In this document: piece by piece, positions 36,301-45,957 of the stretch
Position numbering within the stretch: position 1 is the stretch's first letter
How the letters are laid out: every line of letters begins with the position of its first letter
Assembly: GCA_010645155.1 (NCBI GenBank)
Contig: CM021322.1
Location: 3,214,508 to 3,278,507, forward strand
DNA: 64,000 bases
DNA from: Tigriopus japonicus
Taxonomy: Eukaryota; Arthropoda; Copepoda; Harpacticoida; Harpacticidae
Reading direction: 5' to 3'
Notes under the pieces: generated by a model
What the model was told of the DNA's origin: nothing
Database searches by the model: none
What the model saw: only the letters and a program-made list of their open reading frames with translations
Made by a program: the position numbers and the translations under genes

Positions 36301-37513
36301 TCAGTGGCTTGAAGGAAAGGCAAATGCCGCCGCGGATGCGCTTTCACGGTCCCCCATCACCCTCCCTAGCACAGTTGCGACACTCTCCGTCATTGAAGAT
36401 GACAAGCTTATTGACCCAGCCCTCAACGAGCTGATCCAAGCTACAAAGTTTGATCATGAGCTTCAGGAAATCATCACTTTACTGAAAAAGAAACCGGCAA
36501 TGTCCAAAGTGCCACCGTCCCATCCTGTGAGAGCCTACAGGTGCTTTTATGAGTCACTGTCTCTCCATGATTCCGGTCTAATTGTCATTGATGGTCGTCG
36601 TATCATTGTGCCTAAGGCAGTCAGAGCCTCTATCCTTCGTGAGCTTCACAAATCCCATGCCGGGGTCCAAAAAACCCGAAAACTTGCCAAAACACGCTAC
36701 CATTGGCCAGGAATGTGCGATGCAATCACCAGGCTGGTGGAGGCATGTGAAGTTTGCCAAGGCATCCGTCAAGTCAAACCTGTGGAACAGCCCTTCATAG
36801 AGAGAAAAGCTGAAGCTGACAAACCTATGGACAATGTCTCAGTTGACTTATTTGAGCTTAAGGGCAAACACTACCTGGTAATGGTAGACCGCTTCTCATC
36901 CTTTCCATTTCTTTCCAAGCTAACAACCAAAGGCACTGACACCATCACCCGCATCCTCACAAATTGGTTTAACCTTTATGGTTGGCCAAAAGTCATTGGT
37001 AGCGATGGCGGTCCCCAATTCCGTGATGAGTTTAATCGTTGGTGCTCTTCAAAAGGGATCAAACCCATTCCTTCAAGTGCGTACAATCCCAGATCAAATG
37101 GACTGGCAGAGTCCGGTGTAAAGCGTATCAAGCATCTTATGGAAAAATCAGACACCTGGAACTACTTCCTAGAAGCTTTTGCTGCATACAAAAACGTTCC
37201 TATGGCAAGAGAGGAGGCTCCCTCTACCATTTTCTTTGGCCGAGTTCTTCGCCAACCTGGTCTTCCTGCCGTTGAATCAATTAATGCAAACGCCAATACT
37301 GCCGGGACACAAAGGGAACCCCCCAATCTCACTATTGGCGCAAAGGTGCGTATTTACAATCCCACACGCAAGCGTTTTGATAGCCAAGGTGAGATCATTG
37401 CTGCCCGCAAAGGTAGACGGTCGTTCATTGTTAAGAAAAACAATGGACTTGAAGTTCTGCGCAATAGGCGCCTTCTGAAGCCCATGGTGACCTCCGTATC
37501 CGGGACCGTCTAG
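33314..37513 (+). CDS. Gag-Pol polyprotein, 1399 residues
   Basis: Single ORF from ATG 33314 to TAG. Residues ~1-330 are Gag-like. A cysteine cluster follows (C340 onward) with a zinc knuckle C360-x2-C363-x4-H368-x4-C373. The aspartic protease has its DTGA motif at D453. Reverse transcriptase has LDATSGYF (D690) and IVDD (D752, D753). RNase H has FTDAS (D898), E934/E936 in IELEAAA, and TDHRP (D962). Integrase has an N-terminal zinc-binding region (H1112, H1115, C1145, C1148) and the catalytic triad D1178, D1231, E1266. The spacing of the last pair is 34 residues rather than the common 35. All catalytic residues are present with no stops or frameshifts. Gag and Pol are fused in one frame, so the Gag:Pol ratio must be set some other way than frameshifting. 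The clade within Ty3/gypsy is not assigned; general similarity is to K02A2.6-type elements. Confidence 0.97.
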   Translation: MPKKDTNPESPTSNPVDVIFAKRKALGAYKGHLTKAIDAFERQAALVCSVQPTTQEAEALTAMHGNLAPRLAKVESAADELVNLDPERVDQYLDLDDYTTKVTEATALYIKAVAKIQNALAIPQTTTASNAIQSAQTTSTPVLPRPRPIDALKPPTLTRDTTHVIFRVWVDSLKAYFKASHFELASKIEQHAYALACVDSYLTNRIRPSIMPTTEVFGDGDTIINLLCKELDKETPLFVRRHRFFSSRQAKGQRFSDWTNELRAAGDECSLSELTPDSIFALMYVVGCVDYDLKEKLLETDGSLAQMVKAVADYEVRKITVSSTSSSSANGIQAISLSQCKGCGGSCRDRKSCPAANSTCSWCQIKGHCSKVCQTKRAGVPKIKNSPQSKTSKWPMNKNAHKKDMKRSNSSSTTDEYSHTGVCKASACNDGNYPPTPRLNIKINKHKVNVVPDTGATRTVLPTRTAKELGLKVNKNVTAKVTTANDQSMRCVGSALVEIHADGLPEPISSNVLICEDAADIYVGWQDLQELRRIPRGFPHTISACAARQQPDEILYETLDVADILKSFDDVFDDSTVTPMAGPAMKIHLKPNYVPKRVVTARQVPHHLQEGAEKELAKALASGVIVPVDEPTEWISPAFFVKKSDPSKARLVTDFTALNRFVVRPVHPFPSPQDIIRSISSTSKFFAKLDATSGYFQIPLDEESSRLTTFLLPSGKYRYTRAPMGLSSSSDEFCQRSDNAIKDLPGVIKIVDDILVQGSSITELRNRLTAVLQRCRAHGITLSKDKLQAGKRVKFAGFVITSDGVKPDPSKVKAIVEFKAPQDITGIRSFLGLANQLGSFVPNLAMVTDPLRRLLKKDTSWNWTPEIQASFDKTKELLSGEHSVAPFSSNRTTTLFTDASCINGMGYVLMQEGKLIQAGSRSLIDAETRYSTIELEAAAVTWSILACKHYLLGCPAFTVMTDHRPLVGIFSKDLTQVDNSRLVRLREKVMGYNFEVQWLEGKANAAADALSRSPITLPSTVATLSVIEDDKLIDPALNELIQATKFDHELQEIITLLKKKPAMSKVPPSHPVRAYRCFYESLSLHDSGLIVIDGRRIIVPKAVRASILRELHKSHAGVQKTRKLAKTRYHWPGMCDAITRLVEACEVCQGIRQVKPVEQPFIERKAEADKPMDNVSVDLFELKGKHYLVMVDRFSSFPFLSKLTTKGTDTITRILTNWFNLYGWPKVIGSDGGPQFRDEFNRWCSSKGIKPIPSSAYNPRSNGLAESGVKRIKHLMEKSDTWNYFLEAFAAYKNVPMAREEAPSTIFFGRVLRQPGLPAVESINANANTAGTQREPPNLTIGAKVRIYNPTRKRFDSQGEIIAARKGRRSFIVKKNNGLEVLRNRRLLKPMVTSVSGTV

Positions 37514-37530
37514 CCTACCTTATTGCCTTC

Positions 37531-37542
37531 AGGGGGGGAAGG
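37531..37542 (+). promoter_or_regulatory. Polypurine tract
   Basis: AGGGGGGGAAGG abuts the 3' LTR and would prime plus-strand synthesis. Confidence 0.9.
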
Positions 37543-37828
37543 TGTAGTATTGTTGTGATTTCACCAGAATGATCTAGAAGAAACATGTAACTTCGCTACA
37601 GTTTGCAGAATGTTCCATCGCCTTCTACCAAGAGCAAACTCATGCATACCGGAGATCTTTCTAGATTGTTCTAATGCTTCTATATAAACTCCCTCCCCAA
37701 TGTCAAAGGGGCAGTCTCCATTTTCTACTAGTATTGTTCGTTTGTTCTAATAAACCTTGAAGTCTTATTCGTTGGTCAAGTTGTCCGATCCTTTGGAAGT
37801 GTTGAGGATAGGTCCACGAAACACAACA
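37543..37828 (+). repeat. 3' LTR
   Basis: 286 bp, identical by eye to the 5' LTR, followed by the GGAAG target duplication. Confidence 0.95.
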
Positions 37829-37833
37829 GGAAG

Positions 37834-39234
37834 AAATTCTCAAATGCAACGGGATAGTACTTTTCAAAACGGACTGCGCTCTTGGTGTCAACGACGACAA
37901 CAACCATGAGTGCCAAAGTTTGAATCCACTGACAACAGATGCCGCGGCAGTTGTGTGAATCTGGTCGCTTCGCGACTTATATCTGTGCAGAAATATTGTT
38001 AACACTCAATGTGAAATGTGAAAAGTAGTGCAGTTCAACGAATGTGGATTGAATTACTGCTCAATGAGGAACTTTATCCCAAGCTTAAAAAATTGTTAGT
38101 ACATGGTGCAAATAAAGGGCAAAAAACTAAGCACTAAGTTAATCAGACTTTTCTCTTTACTTGCTCTCAGCTTTTGTGCCGTCAATCGGTGTCTATTTTA
38201 GACTAGTGTTCTTAATTGAGTTCTAGTATTTCCAAGTTTTGTAGAAAAGATGAATAACTTTTTCAGTCATTCAAAAGGAGGTCTTTCGGGTCTATCAGAT
38301 AGGATCATAGTTGTTCAGATCATAAATAAGATATGTTTTTAAATATTTTATGCTGCTTGTGCCTGTACTACTTTGCTTTACGCTTTCTCTTTTCCCTTCT
38401 TTTGTCCTGAAACCTATACGGTGCTTTAACGAACAGCTGACTGGGAGGTCACTTTACTAATACAGCTCCCCAAACTGCAGCCGTACAAAAAAGTTTGACC
38501 CATTTTCGAACTTCACAATGTTCATTGGATATGTAAAAACAGAAATTTTGTGAATTCAAGCTTAAAGGTTGCACGTCTTTTCCATTTCACTGGTTGCGCT
38601 TAAGGAACTCTATACCCTGTATACATTTACTTCAGACGACTTGGGTGATTAAACTACTCTAAACTACTTTTGAAAGTTCTCAAGGTCTTTCCAGTTACGA
38701 AGATTGTACTAAAGTGCCATTAATTGAGGATACAGAAATGGCCACAATGTGAATATTTGTGAGAAATTGCAAGGAACAGTTTAGGGTCTGCGGCTCAAGT
38801 GTTGATTTTGGCGTTTTTAGTACACAATGTCCGTTTCAGGACAAATTGAGGTTCCAAGCCTTTTTTTGGCTCATCTTTAAAAGTGAGAAAACGTGTTGGG
38901 AAATATCATACCAATACCAATTGGCATGATACCAAATTGTTGGTGGGTAGATAATCCCATCCAAAAAGTGTCTCGTTTATCCTCCCATTTATCCCAAGAA
39001 CCTGGAAAAGGGGATAAATCGTCTCCATAACTAATGAGGTTAAGCTAAAGTTGTAAAGTAAGCCTTTTTATGTACACTTCTTCTGTTCTGTTTGTTTAAC
39101 TTAACTACATAACAGGTTGTCCAGATGAAGCATTTCTGTGGGCGTGGAATTGCAAATTATCTAGAGTCCATGCTGCTTTTTGCATCAAATTACCTCTCTA
39201 TTCAAAATCAATGTTGTCGGAAATCTTTAAAGCT
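37834..39234. other. No gene recognised
   Basis: Flank of the LTR element with only short ORFs and no repeat I can name. Confidence 0.45.
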
Positions 39235-39715
39235 CAACCAAAACCATAACCAAACCAAAAGTTGCAAACCAAAATACATTCTAAATTCATCTCAAGATTC
39301 TTAATACTAAGGCTCTGGTTTGAACTAATTTTTTTTTATCCGACAAAAAATTATTTTGAAATTAACCAAAAACTTCCTTGGTAAATAGTTTAAAATAATT
39401 GATTTAAAAGGAGAAACATTTTATTTGAAGTTCAATTATAAAATCTTTGATCAATTTTTCAAGTTCAAATCCGATTCTGTCCTTATTTATTTTCTAAGGG
39501 ACAGAAAAAGGGCCAATCGAATTTTTAATATTCGGAAATAATTCCACTCTAAAGGTTTACAAACAGAAGGAAAAAAAAATCGATTTTTACCTAAAACCCC
39601 AAGCTTTAGAGTACATGTCTACTTTCGATTTTGTTAAGCATAACCAAAACCTAAACCAAGCCCAAAATCAAAATTTCGGCGAGAATTTCCACCGAAAGCG
39701 CTTTTAGGAGGGCTG
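39235..39715 (-). mobile_element. CCGAAAG-family MITE, copy 3 (diverged)
   Basis: In reverse orientation it aligns to copy 2. AAAGCGCTTTCGGTGG, GGTTTTGGTTATGCTTAAC and GAAAGTAGACATGTACTCTA match the corresponding blocks of 25420-25505. The far end retains GGTTTGGTTATGG. The terminal repeats are not clear, so the boundaries are approximate. Many CCG positions have become CCA or CTA, consistent with decay of CpG sites. Confidence 0.55.
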
Positions 39716-40131
39716 GTAAAACGTCTAAATCTGCAAGAAGATTCTTGTCTTTTGTCAAGTAACTGATGGGCCAAAATATTTGGTTTCAAGCAGGTCAAGC
39801 CGGAACGGCAAACGGGTTTTAACAAACCAAAACCAATTTTAAAAAAAGGTTAAAAAGGGCAGTTTTTGCCCTAAAACTAAAGGTAATTACGGACGCCATA
39901 AAAAGGTTAAAAGTGAATGTTTAGCGTTTCAAAATCTACACTTAGTAAAATTCCATTTTCCTCGGATTTGCTAATCGGTGCGGTTTCGGTAGTCTTTCAT
40001 ATCCGAAATCTAACATAGGTTTCGTGGTTATGATGCAAGAGTTGCGCCAAACTCGCTCTAGCTCTGCTTGTTAAAAGGGGATCTCATCATGTCTTTTTAA
40101 CCCCTAAAGTGTCAGATGTCAAACGTCATAA

Positions 40132-40482
40132 ATGGAGTGCAGAAAGGTCTGGCTGATTTATCTCGGACTTCAGATTGTTCTTTTTTGTGTCGATGGAAAT
40201 CCAACTTTAAGTGCAGAGCGCAAGCCCCTCGATTACCACGATGAACTAACTGAATTGGATCTCCTTTATGACCAAATCATCAAAGGACAAGGCCGCAACA
40301 AAAGGTCTCTTTATGAAGATCAAGGACCCTCAGTTCAACAAGACTTTGATATGTACGAACAAGATCTGGGTGAGAGCTTGGAGAACTCGTCCGAGGAGGA
40401 TCCCATTCATCTTGAGTTTCCTCATCAAAAAAAGATGTCCAAAGTTGATGAAGTGAAAGCCAGAAGTGTCCATGAATTATGA
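40132..40482 (+). CDS. Candidate secreted peptide precursor, 116 residues
   Basis: ATG to TGA with no intron needed. Residues 1-22 form a good signal peptide: basic start (MECRK), hydrophobic core (VWLIYLGLQIVLFCV), then DG. Residues 55-58, RNKR, fit the furin consensus R-x-K/R-R. Cleavage there would free an acidic 58-residue C-terminal product containing a second dibasic pair, K100-K101. N85 lies in an NSS glycosylation sequon. No cysteines remain after the signal peptide, so no disulfide-rich toxin or hormone fold is suggested. An AATAAA lies 97 bp after the stop. I do not recognise the family; it could be a neuropeptide-type or other secreted precursor. Codon usage looks coding, but expression is unproven. 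Confidence 0.55.
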   Translation: MECRKVWLIYLGLQIVLFCVDGNPTLSAERKPLDYHDELTELDLLYDQIIKGQGRNKRSLYEDQGPSVQQDFDMYEQDLGESLENSSEEDPIHLEFPHQKKMSKVDEVKARSVHEL

Positions 40483-40578
40483 TTCCACAGTGAATATTAT
40501 GATTTATTTTCATTTATATGTTGGAAAGGTTTATGTTAATGTCAAACAAGATGTGTGAGCGGAGTTTGTTTGCACAAA

Positions 40579-40584
40579 AATAAA
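40579..40584 (+). terminator. Polyadenylation signal AATAAA
   Basis: Lies 97 bp downstream of the TGA of the candidate secreted-peptide gene, with a TG-rich stretch just before it. Confidence 0.45.
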
Positions 40585-40749
40585 ACTGGATGGAAAAGAC
40601 GACTCTTCATTTGGAGAATTCTTTATTTTGGGAGCATTTTCAAAAAGGCAGCATTTTCAATCGAACCTACTAGTCACTATGTCAAAGTATTCTCTTTAGA
40701 AAGATTTGTTAGAATCAACCAAAAAGGAATGGACATTATAGAAAAGCAA

Positions 40750-41271
40750 CCGGCATGGCGTAGTGCGTACTGAATCGGGTTGTCGTGCGGATGGCAGGGG
40801 TTTGATCCCGGCTGACTGCAACTCTCCAATATTTCAACTCTTCGGCGTCAAAATTTAGCATTTGAACCGTCTTTCAATGCAAAAATCAAATCTACAAACT
40901 CAACTCTTCGGAGTCAAAATTTAGCGTTGAACTGTCTTTCAATGCAAAGTAGGCAAGCCCCGGTTCGATCCCGGGCTTGCCGAGTCCTAGTGGCCTGTGG
41001 TATTAAGTCACATGCAATAGTCACGGCCCTTGACAGCTTAAATGGGCGAACCTGGGGTCATTCCCAAGGATGAGGTAAAAATTAATGCTGTTGGCTTGTC
41101 CAAGTGGAGCGGCAATATCCCCATATGGCGGACAGCCTCTATCAGATCACAGCTGCGATGCTGCGTTCTGACTCCACCACAAACAAACAAAACATGTATA
41201 TTTTCATTTTTTTCTTCTTTTTGACCTGCCGGACATGACCAAGAGTCGCTATAAACATTATTATTATTAAT
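40750..41271 (+). mobile_element. tRNA-derived SINE-like repeat
   Basis: An A-box-like TGGCGTAGTGCGTAC (40756-40770) and a B-box-like GGTTTGATCCC (40799-40809) are spaced as in a tRNA. A second perfect B box, GGTTCGATCCC (40962-40972), sits in a CCCGG/CCGGG stem extended by GCAAG/CTTGC, like a tRNA T-arm with acceptor strand. Between them a 66-bp segment is duplicated in tandem (starts near 40834 and 40900). The body runs to a (TTA)n tail, TTATTATTATTAA. A pol III-transcribed SINE with a dimeric head is the simplest reading. Confidence 0.6.
40834..40948 (+). repeat. Two-copy tandem duplication, 66-bp period
   Basis: TCAACTCTTCGG(C/A)GTCAAAA and TGTCTTTCAATGCAAA-type blocks occur twice, 66 bp apart, inside the SINE-like repeat. 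Confidence 0.8.
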
Positions 41272-42486
41272 TCAACAAACCAATTTTCTGAAATTAAGGT
41301 TGCATTCGGATTTAGTTTCAGACAAGGTTGGTCAATTTGCTATTCAGAGGAATATCCGCATTATGGTGCTCAAAATTCAAACATTCTCCGAAAAAACTAT
41401 TTTCAGAAAAATCTAGTGTTGTGTCAAAACCTGATCTAAATGAAAGGATTACTTCTTCAGTGCATAATGAGGCTTCAAATTCATCCTTTTTTCGTAAAAT
41501 GAATATCAAAACCTCCGAATCAAACATTCCTCCAAACTAGCGACCCTTACTAGAGACTGGCCGTCGTAGGCTAACACATGGTGCCGATGATTCACGCTGG
41601 TGATTGGTCAAGAGCTTTCAGTTGAACATTCAGCTAATTCTAACGAAGTTCAACAACAAACCAGAGTACTTCTTCTTGGTTGATTTTGTAGTGATCTGAC
41701 TTGGTGCTGGGGTTGCCAATTTACCTATGTGAAATCATATTCCCCTTTGTCTACCAGTCTTCATAAACAGGTTTTTTCTTTAAGAAGCGCCAAAAGACAA
41801 GGCATCCCTGACTTTCGTGACTTCTGAGCAGGGTTGCAAATCAAACTCACAGTCGTGTTTGCTCATATACAAAAGCAAAGCACCCATTCTGCAAGCAGTA
41901 ACCCTACCTTGCAACCTCCCGTAAAAAAACTTGCGCAAGCCCAGATTCCACATCACTAAGATTTTGTTGTCAATCACCCGATCGTGTGACATTAATTGGC
42001 CCTTGTTAAAACTCCACACTAATTGAAATTCACTTTTTTCATATCGGGTAAATACCTTGGACACATTTCCAGCAGACTTGAGGACTTTCAATAACCAAAG
42101 TGCCCTATCAAATGAGCGAAATAGTTTAGATGTGTTTCTTAGAAGAAAAGGTTCCTTTAATCATGAACTTCGGCTTCCCGCATGATGAATGACGTCACAG
42201 ACAGTCCGTGCCGGGTCAGGCAATCATAGATTTGACTGCCAATCTCTGCCTTTTAGTATTTCTACTCCAAACCATTCGTTCGATTACATCGTTGGGTGCT
42301 GACGTGCGAGTTTTTTCAAGAAGCAATGTGCTTTGAGAAATATTGTTTTTCGCCGTGAGAAGGCTTATTGAAACAGTTTAGAACTCCTCTTCTGGTACGT
42401 GAAACATCCCTGAATTCAAGGCTTAAAGTGAACACACTAATCATTCATCCTAAATACTAACAAAAGGTATATTTCCGAGCCTAAAG
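41272..42486. other. No gene recognised
   Basis: A perfect TGACGTCA (CRE-like) site lies at 42188-42195. No ORF here is convincing. Confidence 0.4.
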
Positions 42487-42576
42487 CTTCTCCGGCCGCC
42501 AACAGAGGGCCCAAAAAAGCCACTTACTCGTCCCTAGTCGTGTTTTTGGCGGAAGATTTAAAACGTCCCTCGAAAA

Positions 42577-43385
42577 ATGGCCACCGAATCGAAGAAAATG
42601 AAAGCTAAGGCTTGTTTAAAATGTGAAAAAACGGTGGACCGGCGGCCCGCAAGCAATGGGGATTGTGACATATGCACCAGACCTTTCCATGCTGAGTGTA
42701 TTTCTCTCTCTTGTGATACAATCAAAGAGCTAAAACTGCAAGGATATCCAATTTATTGTGACCATTGTAAACATGGTTGCGCAAACATTATGAAGGTAGT
42801 GACTAATCTGCAAAATCGGATGGATGGATTGGAGTCAAACGGAGAACAGATGGATCGAAGAATAAAAAACTTAGAAGAGAAGGAGGAAACAAGTGGTCTT
42901 GATGCTGTAGATGAGATGATTAGGCGAGAACGAACAAAGCACAATCTAATCCTACATGGAGTTGTGGAATCCACGAAAGTTCAAGCCGACCTTCAAGAGC
43001 ATATAAAGAGGCTACAAACAACATACTGATACACATTTTAGACCAGGGATTAAACGCAGATGATGTCCTTTCGGTTAGGCGATTGGGGACTCAAACAAGT
43101 GGAAAAGATCGCCCTCTTCTTGTGCAAATGGGAACCCAGGTGTGCAAATCATCTCTAATTAAGGCCTGGGTTGACAAGAAAAAGAAGAGGGAACTGCCAG
43201 AAAACATGAATCGAATTACCATCGTAGATGACAAGACTAAAATTCAAAGGAAGAGGTTAACGGAATTACGAAATGAAGCAGAAATCCGAAACCAAGAAGT
43301 TACGAGTGGAAAAAAGTGGATTGTGGCCGATCCAAGAGGTGTCCCATATCTCCGTATAGTGGGAGACAAGACACACCAGAAATAA
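42577..43385 (+). pseudogene. LINE ORF1 with PHD finger, one frameshift
   Basis: ATG 42577 opens a frame with a C4HC3 PHD-type finger: C13, C16, C30, C33, H38, C41, C61, C64. A heptad-like coiled coil follows at residues ~75-112, then RRERTKHNLILHGVVEST, the start of an RRM-like region seen in LINE ORF1 proteins. The frame stops at 43029. It resumes in another frame from about 43041 (DQGLNADDVLSVRRLGTQ, RPLLVQM) to 43385, matching the expected continuation. One indel near 43020-43040 therefore explains the break. ORF1 proteins bind the element RNA; this one would be truncated after ~150 residues. Confidence 0.8.
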
Positions 43386-45863
43386 AAATCGGTTTTTGGA
43401 ACATTCGGCGGGGTGTTTGGACGAAAGAGGAAGAAGTGAAATTTTTCCTAGGAAAACATAGTATTGACATTTTATGTCTGTCAGAAACTGACTTTATACC
43501 CCCAAGTGACCAAACATTAATATATGCGGGATACCATATGATCTTACCACTAATACACGAAAACAAAGCACGAGTGGCTACTCTTGTTCACCCAAGACTC
43601 TACCCCAATATCAAAATACGATGGGACCTAATGAATGAAGACGCCCCCACCATTTGGTTAGAAGGCAAACGTGGTGCTCAAAAAAATATTATCATAGGTT
43701 CAGTCTATCGTGAATGGAACGTCACCACTAAAAGTTCCTCCTTACCCCTTCAGAGGGGTAGATTAGAAGTGATTTGCAAACAAATTGAAAGGGCTGCCCT
43801 TGAGGGAAAGCCTCTCTTGGTTGGAGGTGACATGAATTTAGACTTAAACCACGTCGACGAGCCCCAATATTACCTCGGCTCATTATGGAAAATGGTCAAA
43901 GATGTCCTTGCATCGTGCGACCTAGAAAACTCACATATCAGAGACACATTTTCTTGCGTGCGGAAGGACGGATCCGAACGCTCATCCAGCATTGACCATG
44001 TGTACCATAGTCCATGTCTAAGAGTGACCGTCAACAAGTTATGGTGTGCGCTTAGCGACCATTTTCCATTGATTGTTAATACCCCTTGGTACGGGAATGG
44101 TGATGGGAAAGAAAAAGAACAAGAAATAATTACCAAGAGGGCATTCAAAGATTTCAAAGCCGAAGACTTCATACATGACCTCAAATCAACACCATGGCAC
44201 TACCTCAAACAAGAGACAGATCCAAGCTTCATAGCCGCGTTCATACAGAATCAAGTGATAAGGGTATTGGACATCCATGCACCCTTGCGAAAGTTCGTGC
44301 TTCCGAAGTCATACAATGGAGCTCTGACGAAGTCGACAAAAGAACTTATCAAAGAAAGAGACCTTCTAAGAATGAAGATGAAAAAAGCTATTGAAGAAGA
44401 GAAACAATCATTAAGTGTTGAATTCAAAAAAACGAGAAACAAATGCACAAACATGGTTCGAAAAGACACCAGGAGACACTCGGAGAAAGAAATTGCGGAG
44501 GGAAAGGCCTGGACTGCAATAAACAGAGTAAGAGGTACCCCTAAGTCGTCGGGGCTTAAGATGCTGACCATAAACGGCAGAGAAGAGAGGGACCCAATGA
44601 AAATATCGGAGGCTATGAGTTGTCACTTTATTGACAAGATAAACAATATAAAGGCGAGTGCCGGGCCTTCCAACCTGGCTCCAACCCATAAGCTAGATCA
44701 GGGCGTAAGGGTAGTGGATGGGTTTGATTTCTGCCCGGTTGGAAAGGAGGAGGTCATTCGCACCATCGGGTCCCTCAAAAGCAGCTCTGGCGTTGGCATT
44801 GATGGCATAAACACCCGGACACTGAAACTAGCCAAAGAAACGCTTGCTGAGCCTATGACAGACTTAATAAATCACTCCTTGACACAAGGGAAGTTTCCTT
44901 GCGTATGGAAAGCCGCCAGGGTGGTGCCGGTCCCAAAGTCGGGTGGCCCCTCAAAGCTCTCAAACTACAGACCTATTTCGATCCTCCCAGCTCTCTCCAA
45001 AGTGCTTGAAATGGTAGTGCATAAGCAAATAAGTGAATACCTCGAGATGACAAATGTGATTCCCAAATCCCAACATGGTTTCCGTAAAGGGCATTCAACT
45101 TTTTCGGCGCTAGCACAAATGTTGGATTTTCTCGGCAAGTCCGGGGACTCTGAGATTGCAGGAGTATTGCAGTTCGACCTTTCTGCCGCTTTTGACACGA
45201 TTGACAGGGACATCCTAATAAAAAAAATGGAGATGTATGGATTTAACTGGAGGACGCGTACGTGGATGCGGTCCTACTTAGAAAACCGTACCCAAGTGGT
45301 TGACATACGAGGTCATCGTTCTACGTCTGCGGAAACTGCCTGTGGCTCTCCCCAGGGTTCAGTCCTTTCTTATTATGTCCAAGGTTCGTTATTGCATGCC
45401 CATCTACTTTAACATCCGATTGGAAAATGGGGAGAGGGCACACGGATCGGGTTGCCAAGACCACCTTCAAGTCTTAGTGAACAAAGTGCTACGCGAGTTC
45501 CTGGGTTTGAAATTGGAGGACAAAACAACAATTGAAGAGCTTCACAAGAGATCCGGTTTCCTCAGCCTAAACCAACAAGCGGACCGTACAACCCTCATCG
45601 AGGTTTGGAAAGCGCTAAATTGGGGTGAGGGGGGTTTGGATGGACTGTTCCAGACGATCTCTTCGAAGAGGAGGGAGGTTGGCATCGGAAGAGAAACAAG
45701 AGGCTCGAGCAGAGAGGACATTTACGCTCCAGGAAGATCATCGACCTTCGTAAGGCTGGCCATCCAATTGTGGAACAAAGTGGCATTGGAAACTCGAGCC
45801 TCAAAGTCAATTGGAGTTTTCAAAAGTGGTATTGCTCGGCTCATCAGCAACATTCCCATATAA
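43316..45863 (+). pseudogene. LINE ORF2: endonuclease plus deleted reverse transcriptase
   Basis: The first frame, 43316-45412, overlaps the end of ORF1 and has no clear ATG (the first codon listed is GTG). The endonuclease is complete: N29 (FWNI), E57 (LSETD), GDMN at 171-174, SSIDHVYHS and SDH near residue 240. Reverse transcriptase runs from KSGGPSKLSNYRPISILPA through FDLSAAFDTID (D621) to CGSPQGSVLS. There, at about 45370, the frame jumps to a C-terminal segment (MSKVRYCMPIYF onward, 45300-45863 frame). The YADD motif and thumb are missing, an estimated loss of a few hundred bases. The protein cannot polymerise. Confidence 0.9.
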
Positions 45864-45957
45864 AAGGAGAAACAAGACTAAACCATGAATATAAAAAAAA
45901 ACACTAAAAAGTGCATATGCTACTTACAAATGAAATAAATAAATAAAAATAAAAATT

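Larger units (their letters stand above)
32867..37828 (+). mobile_element. Complete Ty3/gypsy LTR retrotransposon
   Basis: A 4962-bp element bounded by two 286-bp LTRs that I read as identical, flanked by the 5-bp target duplication GGAAG (32862-32866 and 37829-37833). The LTRs start TGTA and end AACA. A primer-binding site directly follows the 5' LTR and a G-rich polypurine tract directly precedes the 3' LTR. A single uninterrupted ORF encodes Gag-Pol in the order protease, reverse transcriptase, RNase H, integrase, which is the Ty3/gypsy order. There is no envelope gene. Identical LTRs imply recent insertion and the element looks capable of transposition. Confidence 0.97.
42487..45957 (+). 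mobile_element. CR1-like non-LTR retrotransposon (LINE), internally deleted
   Basis: Layout is a GC-richer leader (about 42487-42576), ORF1 with a PHD-type finger, ORF2 with an apurinic endonuclease and reverse transcriptase, and an A-rich 3' tail of AAAT/AAATA repeats (about 45930-45957). ORF1 has a frameshift and ORF2 lacks the reverse-transcriptase catalytic core. No target-site duplication was found, so the 5' boundary is approximate. Assignment to the CR1/L2-type group is by motif style, not by alignment. Confidence 0.85.

Noticed and set aside
40951..40982. A functional tRNA gene
   Set aside because: Only a T-arm-like stem and B box are present, with no matching D and anticodon arms, and it sits in a SINE-like body.
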